Source: Denitrobacterium detoxificans
Lineage (GTDB): Bacteria; Actinomycetota; Coriobacteriia; Coriobacteriales; Eggerthellaceae
Direction: 5' to 3'
Assembly: GCF_015062615.1 (NCBI RefSeq)
Contig: NZ_SUUH01000002.1
Location: 248,001 to 312,000 of the forward strand
DNA: 64,000 nucleotides
The position numbers were made by a program, and so were the translations under genes. How positions within the stretch are numbered: position 1 is the stretch's first letter; the number at the start of each line of letters is the position of its first letter. Below the pieces are notes generated by a model, which did not search any database, had not been told where the DNA came from, and was given only the letters and a program-made list of their open reading frames with translations. Shown piece after piece: positions 17,008-25,992 of this stretch.

Positions 17008-17900
17008 CGGTTTACAGAGGTCCTGCGTGCCCTCCCTCTCCGATGCACGATCGGGTTGCTCGGTTCGCAGCCTGCGAAGACGTGGGGTGGGCGTGGAGCA
17101 CCATCTGCGATTAGCCTGGGGCGGCGAGCAACGCGATGCCGCCCGCAAGAAGGTCCACCTCCGAGTCTGGCAGCGCGTTCTACCCCTGCTCGTATGGACT
17201 CGCGAGGGCGGCGCGCCCGCTCCCCGTAGGGGGCACTGTGAAAGCAAAAAGAAGCGCTGAACTTGGGGTTTGCTCAATGGGGGAGGAAGCGAAGCTTTCG
17301 ACTAATCATTGAGCAAACCCCAAGCAGCGCAAGTGAAAGCATGAACCAGCGAGCGCACGAGCATGGCGCTTCCCCTTGCGAATGGAAGGGGGCACGCGCG
17401 GCGTAACCGTGCGTGCCCCCATGCGTCCAGTTATATGCGCCATGCGAGCAGCGGAGCGGGTGCCCCGGAGGGGAGCGGGCGCGCCGCCCCCGGAGAGCTC
17501 CAACTTAGGAAAGGGCGTAGAAGGCGATGCCCTCGGCATTCCAGCCTGCAGCCTCGACGTTGCTCGCCTCGGTCAGGCTGGTCGTGAACAGGTGGCACAC
17601 CGTGCCCGGGTTCGGATTGTACAGGCGGCGCACCGGCGAGCCGTTGGCCGGGTCGGCGGAGAGGAAGGCCACGCCCTCGTCGTTCCAGCCGCCCTTCACG
17701 AGCGCGTCGCGCTCGGCTGCGCTCGTGGTGTAGTGGTGCCCGCCCACTACCGGGTTGTACACGCGGTAGACGGGGTCGCCCTTCTGCGAGGGGGCCACGA
17801 ACGCCACGCCCTCGTCGCGCCATCCGGCCTCGATGACGATCTGGCGCTCCTCGGCGCTCGTGGTGTACAGGTGGTCGCCCGAGCCCGGGTTGTACAGGCG
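17008..17900. repeat. 893-bp direct repeat, copy 2
   Basis: Matches 12004-12896 at a 5004-base offset. Its end lies inside the 3' part of the gene 17505-22286, where the two genes diverge right after the first DUF5648 repeat begins (codon for Tyr-Arg-Leu-Tyr). Its other end lies in non-coding sequence just upstream of the giant gene at 12501. Confidence 0.93.
17206..17489 (-). repeat. Structured repeat A4 (family A, minus orientation)
   Basis: Identical to A3 because it lies in the duplicated 893-bp segment. It starts 15 bases after the stop of the gene at 17505 and is in the sense orientation of that gene. Same arms, hairpins, linker and tail as A3. Confidence 0.85.
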
Positions 17901-20900
17901 GTAGACCTCGATGCCGGAAAGCGAGTCCTTCACGTCGTTGGCCTGTGCCAGCAGCTCGGTGAACGAGGTGGCGCCACCATGCTCTTCGGCATTCTGGGCG
18001 ATGCGCGCGTTGATGGCGGCGCGTTCGTCATCGGTGAGCGTGTCCCATACGTTCTGTCCCGAGAGGATTTGCTCATAATTGTCTTCGGTTGCCTTATTGA
18101 ACAGGTTGCCAGCTGCGTCGCTCGCAAATTCCGCCAGGAATCCCTTCACCGCTTCGCTCAGCTGCTTGGCCTGCGCCAGCAGTTCGGGGTAGGTGTCGTT
18201 GGCTGCTGCGTTGCCACTGTTGGCAAGCACGCCGTTCACGATCTCCTGGGGCTGTTCGCCTAGGTCGGTCCATTGTGCCTCACCCGAGATGATCTGCTCG
18301 TAGTTATCGGCATTCACCGCGGAATGGATAACGCCCTCAACGTCGGTAAGGAAGCGATCGATGAAGCCCTGCGCCGGAACGGACATGGTACTAGCCGCCT
18401 CGAGCAGCTCTTCGTACGTGTCGGCGTCGGCGGGATTGCCGTTGTTGGACAGCATGCCGTTTACCAGGTCCTTTTCGCGTTGCGAGAACGTATTCCACGT
18501 TTCCTCGCCACTTGCGATTTGCAGTGCGTTTGCTGAGGACGCCTTCTTGAAGAGCGCACCTTCGCCGTCAGTCAGGAAATTCTGGGCGAATAGGATAGCG
18601 CGCGAATGGGTGTACAGTCCCTCGTACGTATCGAAGGGTTGAGCATTGCCATTCTTCGCGAGCGCCGCGTTAACGAGGAATTGCTCTTCGGTGGTGAGTT
18701 CGTTCCATGCGGGTTCGCCTGCAATGACCTGGGCAGCGGTATCTGCACTTGGTGCGGTGATTATCGAGCCCTCATTATCCAAGTAGGCATCGATGAAATC
18801 GTCTGCGTGTGCGGCTTGCTCTTGCGCTGCAGCGAGCAGCTCGGGGTATGTGTCATATGCCTCAGCATTGCCATTGTCGGCTAGCGTTTCGTTGATGATG
18901 ACCTTTACGTCATCGGAAAGCGCGTTCCAAGCAACGGCTCCCTCGATAACCTGCGCGTTGTTTGCAGCAGTCGGCGTTTTGTAGATGCCGTTTGCTCCTG
19001 TGAGGTAGGCTTCGATGAAGCCATTAGCTTCATTCTGCAGCGCCTTTGCTTGCGCGAGCAGCTCGGGATAGGTGTTGTTGTCGTCAGTGTTGCCGTTTGC
19101 GGTGAGCTGTGCGTTCACCACTGCCTTCGAGGCATCGGAAAGCGCATCCCAGGGTTCGGAGCCCATGATGATCTTCGTGTGGTTCGCCGCCGTCGCGGAG
19201 GAGTAGATCTCTTCGTTGTCGGTGAGATATAGGCTTACAAAGTTGGTTCCTGCCGTAGCTGTTGCCAACAGCTCGGGATACGTATTGGCATCTTCTGCGT
19301 TGCCGTTGTTCGCGAGCGTCTGGTTCACGTGCTCCTTCTGTACGTCGGAAAGTGCATTCCAGGCGTCAGACGCAGCTATGATCTGAGTGTAGTTGGTGCC
19401 ATCGACATTCGAGAAGATGGAGCCGCTTCCCGTGAGGTATGTGGTAACGAATTCCTGGGCGGGGGTGTAGTCGATGGCGCCCGAATTACCCGCGGGGCTT
19501 CCTTCGCCACCAGCGCCTGCCGTGCCATTTACGGAACTGCCGCCTGCACCGCCTGCGCCGCCTTTGCCGCCTGTGGAGGTGCCGCCAGCGCCGCCGGAGC
19601 CGGCCGTGCCGTTGGTGGAGTTGCCGCCGGCGCCGCCCGAGCCGCCATTGCCCTTGGCCGAAGCGCCGCCGGAGCCACCAGCGCCGCCGTTGCCGTCGGT
19701 GGAGGCGCCACCAGCGCCACCAGCGCCGCCGTCGCCAGATTCGGAAGCGCCGCCGTTGCCGCCGTCCCCACCATTGCCGGTGGAGGAGCTGCCGCCGTCG
19801 CCGCCTTCGCCACCCGTGCCGGTAATGGACGAGCCGCCAGCGCCACCAGCGCCACCAGCGCCGTTCTCGGCTCCGCCGCCGTTGCCGCCAGAGCCGCCCG
19901 AGACTTCGCCGCCCTGCACGTCGATGCCGCCCGGTGCGGAGATGCCGCTTCCGCCATTGCCTCCGTTGCCACCGTTATCGTCACCCGTGGCGTTACCGCC
20001 TGCAGCGCCATCTCCGCCGGCGATGCTACCACCCGCAACCTGTACGGCAGGACTGTCGGTGGAGGTGGTGGCGATGCCATTGCCACCATTGCCGCCGCTC
20101 GCGCCGTTCTCTCCCGCGACGCCATCGCCGCCGGCAATGCTGCCGCCCGAAACGTTTACGGTTACGTCACCGGAAATGCCGTCGCCACCGTTGGTGCCGG
20201 GAGCGGTAGAGCTGCCGCCTTCGACGCTTCCGCCCGTCACGCTAACGGTGCCCGAGCCGCCGCTCGTGGTGCCAATGCCCGCGCCCGAATCGCCTCCGGC
20301 CGTAACGGCTTTGCCGCCGCGAATCGTTGCGTTCGTGCCAACGGATACCGAAGCATTGGTTCCGTCGATGGAAATGCCGTCGGCGCCCGTGGTGCCGGCG
20401 CCGCCCTGGATGAGGCCATTCGTGACCGTAAGGGAGACGCCGTTATTCAGGGTCAGGCCCGGCGTGCCGGCGTCCGTGGTGGATGATGCGCCGTAGATGG
20501 CGTGTCCACCCAGGTCGAGCGCGATATCGATGCCAGAACCCGCGTTGAGCTCGGAAAGCTTGATGGAAGCGTTCTCGATGTCTTCCTTCAGCGTTACGTT
20601 CCAAATGCCCTCGTCGCCATTCCAGGTGACGGAGACTTCGTCGCTGTCGAAGCCCTCATCGTCGCCCGATCCATTGGTGGGTTCGGCTACGAACATTTGA
20701 GCTACGGCCTCGGCTCCGCCGATGGGCGTCCATGCAGGATAGATGGTGATACCAGCGGAGGGGACTTCCCAGGTTCCGTCGGTTGCAACGATGCCGCTTA
20801 CGGCACCCGAGAGCGCGTAGTTGCCGTTGGCGGCAGCGAAGAGCGTTTCGTGGCTCTCCTCGAGGTACCAGCCTGCAAAGTTCGCGCCCTGCTTGGCGGG

Positions 20901-22286
20901 TACGGCCCATGTGCTGCCCGCTGCTGCGGTGCCGTTGCTCACGGTTACTGCATCAATGCCGTTCCATGCATACGAAACGGTTGCGGTAAGCGGAAGTACC
21001 TTGCCTTCGATTGCCGCAGTGGCCGAGGAGTCGAGCTCGCCCAATGCCACGCAGTACAGGTAATAGCCTTCGTCAGCGGAGGTCGGCGTATACGTTGCCT
21101 CGGTTGCGCCCTCGATGGCAGTGCCGCCCGAAGTCGCTCCTGCCGTGGTGCTGCGATACCACTGGTAGGTTACGAACGTGGCATTGCTGGGGGCAACGGT
21201 AGCCGTGACTTCGTTTGCGCCTTCACCGAAATACGGGTGACCTTCGCTTGGCGTAAGGTCCGTTACCGCCACGGGCGTTACGACTACGATGCCCGTGTCG
21301 GAGGTGATTTCCGAATACGTCGTGGTTCCGTACCCCGGGTCTTCTTCGCCGTAGCCGCCGAATTCCACGAAGTAGCCGGCGGTCTCTGTCGATCCGATCG
21401 AGAGGTCATTCCAGCGTCCATCTGCATGCACCTGCATGCAGCCTTCTCCATTGGAGTTGTTGGGTTCGCTGCTATTCCAATTGTAATAGCCGATCGTGGT
21501 GTAATTGATGCCAGCTTCGGGGCCGCAAGCCCAGTAGTAGGCGTTGTTGGAGTAGTCGCTGGGGTAGCTGAAGTCGTATGCGTCAAGCGAATCCTGGTCT
21601 TTTGCCTTGCTGCCATTGAAGAGCGCGCGCGTGCCGCCCGACCATGCCGCAGCGCCGGTGATGTTGTCTAGGATTTTATCCTCGGCCGAACTGGTGATGG
21701 TAACTAGGTAGCCCTTCATGCCCATGTACTGCCACGTCTTTGCGGCCTTGTATGCGTCGGTCCAACTGAGGCTTCCGCGTACATACATATAATAGTGACC
21801 GGCGAGGTCGCCCGTTCCAGCGGTGACGGTTGCACCGTCGGGTAGGACGGTGTCGCGTGTGGAGAGCTTTATTTGCGGCTTCTGCGATACTGCGCCGCTC
21901 GAGGGCAGGTGGAATTCGAATTTGCGCAGAGCCTCCTGGATTTGGGCAATGGTGGTTCCTTCATTGAAGACCATGGTGTACGTGGTCTTCGAAAGGTCCT
22001 CGAACTTGGATGCTACGATGCTCTGATCCACGTTGTCGGTGGTCATGTAGCCCGCGTCAACGGAAACGATGGCCGTTGTGTAGGCGTTGTTCGTGGTCAC
22101 CGTTAGGTTAGGCAGCGTATACGCGGTGTTGTTCGCGTTCCACGTTGGCTTTCCTAGCGAGATGCTGTCATCGGCCCATGCTTGCTGCGCTCCCATGCAG
22201 AGGAACGCGGTGATTGCCAATGTCAAACTTGCCGCGATAACGGCAAGCTGCATTCCCACCTGCTTCGCAAAGACGTTCTTTCCCAT
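17505..22286 (-). CDS. Giant secreted protein, paralogue of 12501: lectin-like, glycine-rich, seven helical repeats, DUF5648
   Basis: A 1593-residue exported protein. The start ATG 22286 (MGKNVFAKQVG) has a GGGGG ribosome-binding site; the signal peptide ends at AWA-DD. Domain order matches its paralogue: C-type-lectin-like domain (YLVTITSSAEDK, YYWACGPEAG, YFVEFGGYGEEDPG), Ig-like domain (VTYQWYRST), InlB-like strand (FAGWYLEESHE), glycine-rich repeats (GGAGGAGGSS), then seven rather than five helical repeats (LSDVQKEHVNQTLANNGN and YPELLA types), then three DUF5648 repeats. The number of helical repeats differs between the paralogues, as expected for slippage or unequal crossover. No cell-wall sorting signal is visible. 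A surface adhesin role is inferred. Confidence 0.88.
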   Translation of the reverse strand: MGKNVFAKQVGMQLAVIAASLTLAITAFLCMGAQQAWADDSISLGKPTWNANNTAYTLPNLTVTTNNAYTTAIVSVDAGYMTTDNVDQSIVASKFEDLSKTTYTMVFNEGTTIAQIQEALRKFEFHLPSSGAVSQKPQIKLSTRDTVLPDGATVTAGTGDLAGHYYMYVRGSLSWTDAYKAAKTWQYMGMKGYLVTITSSAEDKILDNITGAAAWSGGTRALFNGSKAKDQDSLDAYDFSYPSDYSNNAYYWACGPEAGINYTTIGYYNWNSSEPNNSNGEGCMQVHADGRWNDLSIGSTETAGYFVEFGGYGEEDPGYGTTTYSEITSDTGIVVVTPVAVTDLTPSEGHPYFGEGANEVTATVAPSNATFVTYQWYRSTTAGATSGGTAIEGATEATYTPTSADEGYYLYCVALGELDSSATAAIEGKVLPLTATVSYAWNGIDAVTVSNGTAAAGSTWAVPAKQGANFAGWYLEESHETLFAAANGNYALSGAVSGIVATDGTWEVPSAGITIYPAWTPIGGAEAVAQMFVAEPTNGSGDDEGFDSDEVSVTWNGDEGIWNVTLKEDIENASIKLSELNAGSGIDIALDLGGHAIYGASSTTDAGTPGLTLNNGVSLTVTNGLIQGGAGTTGADGISIDGTNASVSVGTNATIRGGKAVTAGGDSGAGIGTTSGGSGTVSVTGGSVEGGSSTAPGTNGGDGISGDVTVNVSGGSIAGGDGVAGENGASGGNGGNGIATTSTDSPAVQVAGGSIAGGDGAAGGNATGDDNGGNGGNGGSGISAPGGIDVQGGEVSGGSGGNGGGAENGAGGAGGAGGSSITGTGGEGGDGGSSSTGNGGDGGNGGASESGDGGAGGAGGASTDGNGGAGGSGGASAKGNGGSGGAGGNSTNGTAGSGGAGGTSTGGKGGAGGAGGSSVNGTAGAGGEGSPAGNSGAIDYTPAQEFVTTYLTGSGSIFSNVDGTNYTQIIAASDAWNALSDVQKEHVNQTLANNGNAEDANTYPELLATATAGTNFVSLYLTDNEEIYSSATAANHTKIIMGSEPWDALSDASKAVVNAQLTANGNTDDNNTYPELLAQAKALQNEANGFIEAYLTGANGIYKTPTAANNAQVIEGAVAWNALSDDVKVIINETLADNGNAEAYDTYPELLAAAQEQAAHADDFIDAYLDNEGSIITAPSADTAAQVIAGEPAWNELTTEEQFLVNAALAKNGNAQPFDTYEGLYTHSRAILFAQNFLTDGEGALFKKASSANALQIASGEETWNTFSQREKDLVNGMLSNNGNPADADTYEELLEAASTMSVPAQGFIDRFLTDVEGVIHSAVNADNYEQIISGEAQWTDLGEQPQEIVNGVLANSGNAAANDTYPELLAQAKQLSEAVKGFLAEFASDAAGNLFNKATEDNYEQILSGQNVWDTLTDDERAAINARIAQNAEEHGGATSFTELLAQANDVKDSLSGIEVYRLYNPGSGDHLYTTSAEERQIVIEAGWRDEGVAFVAPSQKGDPVYRVYNPVVGGHHYTTSAAERDALVKGGWNDEGVAFLSADPANGSPVRRLYNPNPGTVCHLFTTSLTEASNVEAAGWNAEGIAFYALS

Positions 22287-22327
22287 GGCGTTCGACCCCC
22301 TTGCCCGAATGGGCATACTGCGACCCC

Positions 22328-22360
22328 ACATATATGGAACAATTCTACTAACATATATGT
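22328..22360. promoter_or_regulatory. Inverted repeat upstream of giant gene 17505
   Basis: ACATATATG and CATATATGT form a perfect 9-bp inverted repeat with a 15-bp spacer, 42 bases before the start codon. The symmetry and position fit an operator for a dimeric regulator; the AT-rich core may also include promoter elements. Confidence 0.5.
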
Positions 22361-22425
22361 GATATTGCGCGCGGGCACCACGTGCGTTTGCGTCCCGTTA
22401 CCAAGCTGAGATAGCAGGGATGTCC

Positions 22426-24150
22426 CTAATGGACAAGTGAGAGAAACCTGCTTGGGGATATGGTTGCCATGCGAATGCCGCGTGTGAGTCGAATGCGTTC
22501 CACGCAGAGATCAAGGCGTTCTGCCGTTTCCAGGGAACATGCGGTGAATCCGGTAAAGACTAGGTGGTTCGTTGCGCTTGCGGCAACGGAGGCGAGTTGA
22601 GTTCGGTAGAGCTGGGCTTCCCTTGTGCGGGCGGTGCCGATTACCTCGTTGTCGCACCAGGCGCGCGAAGGGAAGAAGCCGTTTACGAAGCCTCCGAAGA
22701 TAATCAGGTCGAATGTCTGCCCCTGCAGCTCACTGGGATTGCAGAGCAAGACACCTTCGCGCTCTGCGGGTGGGTTTGCGGGGTCGCATGCTGCCTCCGC
22801 GTCTCGAGCGTGTAGCTCGTCCAGTCCTGCTCGATAGCGGGCGAGGAGCCCTTCGATCATGGGGTCGTCTTTGCGGATGCCATCTAGCCTGTCTGCGAGA
22901 AGGGCGTTGAGCGCTTGGGGGAGCGTGAGTCTTGCCCTTAGGGCTGGCTTGCGCAGGGCGTCAATGCCCACGCTGTTGGCTAGATAGTCGCCCAGTGCAC
23001 ACCAGGTACGCCATGCGAGGGCGTTTTCGGGGTCGCGCGATAGCTGTTCGAGGGCCGCGCATTCTATGGATGTATTTGCCTCTTTATCGCGATAATCACG
23101 AATACGTCTCTTAGTCGATTTCGGAATGGTGACGATGATGTCGTTGCTTCTCAGTACTCGTGCGATTGTTGCTCTCCAGATTCCGTTTGTGCCTACGATC
23201 GCGATGCGCGATAAGGGTGTTCCCTGCGCATGGGCGACGTTGACGGTCTGGAGGATCGCCTCCTGCTCTTCTGCGAATCCCCCAATGTAATGCGTCTCGA
23301 TGGTCCCCTTGCACTCGTCGTTTGCGGTAAGGGGTGCTCGTCCGGCTTCCGTGCGCAGTTTGTTGATGATGTTCACGCTCGTGGCGGGTCGGTGGCACGT
23401 ATGCAGCACATGCGTTTGCGTGTCGGGGCATGCTTCAAGCAGTTCCTTCACTCCTCGTTCGTAGGGGTAGGGGTCTGCAACGGGCATGCTAGGTGTATCG
23501 CTTGCGGCCACGTATAGTTCCTGCGTGGCAAGCGTTCGAATAAGTTGCTGCGAAGCGCGTCCCATGCAAGTGAAGTCGTCAGCAAGTACCGTGGGGGCTT
23601 GGTAGATATTGCGAATGCGCTCGCATTGGTTCACTACGCGTAGGGCACATGCTTCGAGTTCGCAGGGAAGTATGCTGTCAATGAGTTGTAGGTTCTCCTG
23701 CATGCGCTGCGCTACGAGCTCTTCTTCGAGCGTTTGGAGCCAGCGCTCATCTTCGTCTGCCAAGTCGCTCCAGCCGCGCTGGATGAAGCCGCAAAGGCCG
23801 CGCAAACGTCGTTGCTTGATTCCCAGCGATCGCATGTCCTCGAAGAGGATGCCTTCTTCTACAGAATCGAGCGTGCGTGCGCTCCGACCTATTATCTCGT
23901 GAGCTTCTGGTTCGTTGAGGATGTTTCGGGCAAGATTCTGAATGCTCGTCACTTGTAGGGAACTGCCCATGGTTCCCATGTGCTTTTCAATTGTTTGGCC
24001 CTCGCTATCGCATGCGGTTACGAAGAGAACGCGCGTATGGTTGACCATGATAGCCCGTTGCGATTCCTCGAGCAATGCCGTCGTTTTCCCGCATGCGGGG
24101 CCGCCTAGGAAGAGCGTAATGTGAGGCTGTGTATTTTCGCATGGGGTCAT
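22426..24150 (-). CDS. UvrD/Rep-like SF1 ATPase (divergent helicase), function unknown
   Basis: A 574-residue cytoplasmic ATPase. Start ATG 24150 (MTPCENTQPH) has AGGAC six bases upstream; longer in-frame starts give unrelated sequence. It has Walker A (FLGGPACGKTTALLEE) near residue 20, a Q-motif-like lead-in, DDFTCMG at a Walker B-like position, and a C-terminal motif V/VI-like region (LLCNPSELQGQTFDLIIFGG, then FVNGFFPSR) as in UvrD-family proteins. The usual DExx Walker B is weak. It follows the NapGH-like operon on the same strand, separated by two strong hairpins. The gene at 27646 inside that operon is a shortened relative lacking Walker A. Possible nuclease-helicase or regulatory ATPase; no partner nuclease is seen. 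Confidence 0.75.
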   Translation of the reverse strand: MTPCENTQPHITLFLGGPACGKTTALLEESQRAIMVNHTRVLFVTACDSEGQTIEKHMGTMGSSLQVTSIQNLARNILNEPEAHEIIGRSARTLDSVEEGILFEDMRSLGIKQRRLRGLCGFIQRGWSDLADEDERWLQTLEEELVAQRMQENLQLIDSILPCELEACALRVVNQCERIRNIYQAPTVLADDFTCMGRASQQLIRTLATQELYVAASDTPSMPVADPYPYERGVKELLEACPDTQTHVLHTCHRPATSVNIINKLRTEAGRAPLTANDECKGTIETHYIGGFAEEQEAILQTVNVAHAQGTPLSRIAIVGTNGIWRATIARVLRSNDIIVTIPKSTKRRIRDYRDKEANTSIECAALEQLSRDPENALAWRTWCALGDYLANSVGIDALRKPALRARLTLPQALNALLADRLDGIRKDDPMIEGLLARYRAGLDELHARDAEAACDPANPPAEREGVLLCNPSELQGQTFDLIIFGGFVNGFFPSRAWCDNEVIGTARTREAQLYRTQLASVAASATNHLVFTGFTACSLETAERLDLCVERIRLTRGIRMATISPSRFLSLVH

Positions 24151-24284
24151 GCGCGCGTCCTTTCGAAGTCGTCGCATCATGGTGGGCCATCGTATCGCTA
24201 GGGGATGCGTCGACGACCAACCACGATGCGCAATGTGGAAGGAGCGGGCCACTCGAGGACAATTGGGGAATCGAATGACCCGCC

Positions 24285-24361
24285 CTCCTCCCAAGATGGC
24301 TCTCATTACCCGCAAGAGCTATCTTGGGAGGAGCCCCGCCGCGGGTTGATGCGCGGCGGGG
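24285..24361 (-). terminator. Two consecutive strong hairpins after the NapGH-like operon
   Basis: Hairpin 1 is 24334-24361 (CCCCGCCGCG / CGCGGCGGGG, perfect 10 bp). Hairpin 2 is 24285-24333, with a 19-base arm beginning CTCCTCCCAAGAT and one mismatch. Both lie just 3' of the NapH-like gene on the minus strand. Neither has a T-run, so they may act as a Rho-independent block only weakly, or stabilise the mRNA. Confidence 0.65.
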
Positions 24362-24366
24362 AAGGG

Positions 24367-25299
24367 CTACTTCTCGATGTTGTCGGTGATTACGACAGGT
24401 TCCGCAGCAGGGGATTCCCCATTGCCCTTGGGCAGGAACGGCATGGTAATGGCGTTGCCTGGGCAGCTTTCCACGCAGGCGTGGCACTTCGTGCATTCGT
24501 GCATGCCTGCCCCCAACTCGGGGTGCCGCGGGTTGATTCCCACGTTGCACACCTGCGAGCAGCGTCCGCATTTCACGCCGCGCGTGTCCTCGATGCACTT
24601 TGCATGATCCACTTTCACTCGCAGGGTGCGGTTCGCGCGAGAAACCAGGCTCATGAGCGCTCCTACGGGGCAGACGTGACTGCACCATTTGCGGAAGAAC
24701 ACCACTTCCACGAGCAGGAGCACCGGGATGAGTACGACCGACCAGGTTACGTCGCCTCCGCCGAACAGCAGGATGACCGTGAATACCAGCGCGAAGGAAA
24801 GGCCGATGGGGCAGATGAGGCAGAATACCGGGAATCCGAAGATTGCCGCGGAGAGCAATCCAGCTCCCAGCACGATGTGGCGGGAATCGGAAGGCTTGCG
24901 TGCGTGGCAGATGTTTCCGCAGGATGCATGGAGGGCCTTCTGCTCCTTTTCCGTGAGGGGAGAGTCAGGATCGATCTTCGCCTTGCCCTTCAGGCTGGGG
25001 TCCTGCTTGTGGAACAGGTAGCGCAGCTTGCGCCATACGGGAACGGGGCAAACCCATCCGCAGAAGGCGCGGCCGAGCACTATGATGCCGATGACGGCAA
25101 GCACGAGTGAGATGAGCACATGCGGAACGAGGGTCCTGCTGGCAAGAAGGGTTCCCAGCGCGCCGATGGGGCACAGGACCGAGATGTCCTGCCAGCCCAG
25201 GGCGGAAAGGGTGCCGAGGCTCTGGTGCGCCGCGAAGGCGATGCCCGCGATGGCCAGGATGGCCAGGGGGATTATGATGCGTAGCTTGTTCGTATTCAT
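24367..25299 (-). CDS. NapH-like membrane ferredoxin (quinol-oxidising Fe-S protein)
   Basis: A 310-residue membrane protein of the NapH/ferredoxin family that passes electrons from menaquinol to a partner ferredoxin. ATG 25299 follows AGGAGG. Predicted membrane segments number four to six; the two signature CX3CP motifs are CGWVCP and CSHVCP, with an extra FCLICPIG. Two C-terminal 4Fe-4S binding motifs are CGRCSQVC (preceded by a separate upstream Cys) and CTKCHACVESCP. It is the last gene of a six-gene minus-strand operon (28252 to 24367) with the NapG-like partner 10 bases upstream. No NapA, NapB or cytochrome c gene accompanies it, so the electron acceptor is not the usual nitrate reductase. 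Terminal hairpins follow. Confidence 0.88.
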   Translation of the reverse strand: MNTNKLRIIIPLAILAIAGIAFAAHQSLGTLSALGWQDISVLCPIGALGTLLASRTLVPHVLISLVLAVIGIIVLGRAFCGWVCPVPVWRKLRYLFHKQDPSLKGKAKIDPDSPLTEKEQKALHASCGNICHARKPSDSRHIVLGAGLLSAAIFGFPVFCLICPIGLSFALVFTVILLFGGGDVTWSVVLIPVLLLVEVVFFRKWCSHVCPVGALMSLVSRANRTLRVKVDHAKCIEDTRGVKCGRCSQVCNVGINPRHPELGAGMHECTKCHACVESCPGNAITMPFLPKGNGESPAAEPVVITDNIEK

Positions 25300-25309
25300 T
25301 CTGGCCTCC

Positions 25310-25954
25310 TTACAGTTCCGATTCGGGTACGACGACGATAGCGCGCGCGGTTGCGCCCAGGGTGATGGAGCCCTCCTGCAGGCTGACGCATACGCTCTGG
25401 CAGGCGCCACACCCGTTGCAGCGGTCGGCAATGACCACGGGGCGGTTGTCCTTTTCGGTGAGCTCGATGGCCTCGTAGGGGCAGGCGTCGTAGCAGAAGC
25501 GGCATCCGTTTGCCTTCGACCAGGCGAGGCACCAATTCTCGTTGATGACCGCCTTGCCGATGATGGTGCTTTCCGCCGTAGCGGATGCGCTTAGCTGGAG
25601 TGCCTGCGTGGGGCAGCATTTGACGCACAGCGGGTCTCCGCCGTTTGCTTCCTGGCAGAAGTCGCAGTATCCATTGTCGAAGTTGGTCACCGGCGTGCGC
25701 ACGCCCAAAATGCCATCTTCGATGTGCATGGGTGCTAGGGCATTGCGCGGGCAAATCTCAACGCAACGCTCGCAGCGGATGCATGCGGAAATCAGGCGGT
25801 CCTCATCCTGGCCTCCCGGCGGCCGCGTCTTGGCTTGCGCTGGTACGGCTTTCAATCCGCCCATGGCGAGCAGCACCGCTGCGCCGCCTCCGCCAATGGC
25901 GAACGCGCGCCGGGACATGCCGGCATGTGCCTGCTTCTCCTTCGTTTCTTCCAT
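25310..25954 (-). CDS. NapG-like Tat-exported polyferredoxin
   Basis: A 214-residue extracytoplasmic protein with four 4Fe-4S clusters. ATG 25954 follows AGGAGAG; the Tat motif is MSRRAFAIGGG. Cluster motifs are CIRCERCVEICP, CDFCQE...CVKCCP, NGCRFCYDACP and CNGCGACQSVC, matching NapG-type electron carriers that pair with NapH. It would receive electrons from the membrane NapH-like protein downstream and hand them to a periplasmic reductase. No catalytic subunit lies next to it. The TorD-like chaperone immediately upstream implies that a molybdoenzyme is matured with it. Confidence 0.88.
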   Translation of the reverse strand: MEETKEKQAHAGMSRRAFAIGGGGAAVLLAMGGLKAVPAQAKTRPPGGQDEDRLISACIRCERCVEICPRNALAPMHIEDGILGVRTPVTNFDNGYCDFCQEANGGDPLCVKCCPTQALQLSASATAESTIIGKAVINENWCLAWSKANGCRFCYDACPYEAIELTEKDNRPVVIADRCNGCGACQSVCVSLQEGSITLGATARAIVVVPESEL

Positions 25955-25992
25955 ACGCCTCTCTCCTTGCTCGTCTGTATATGGAAACCTCG

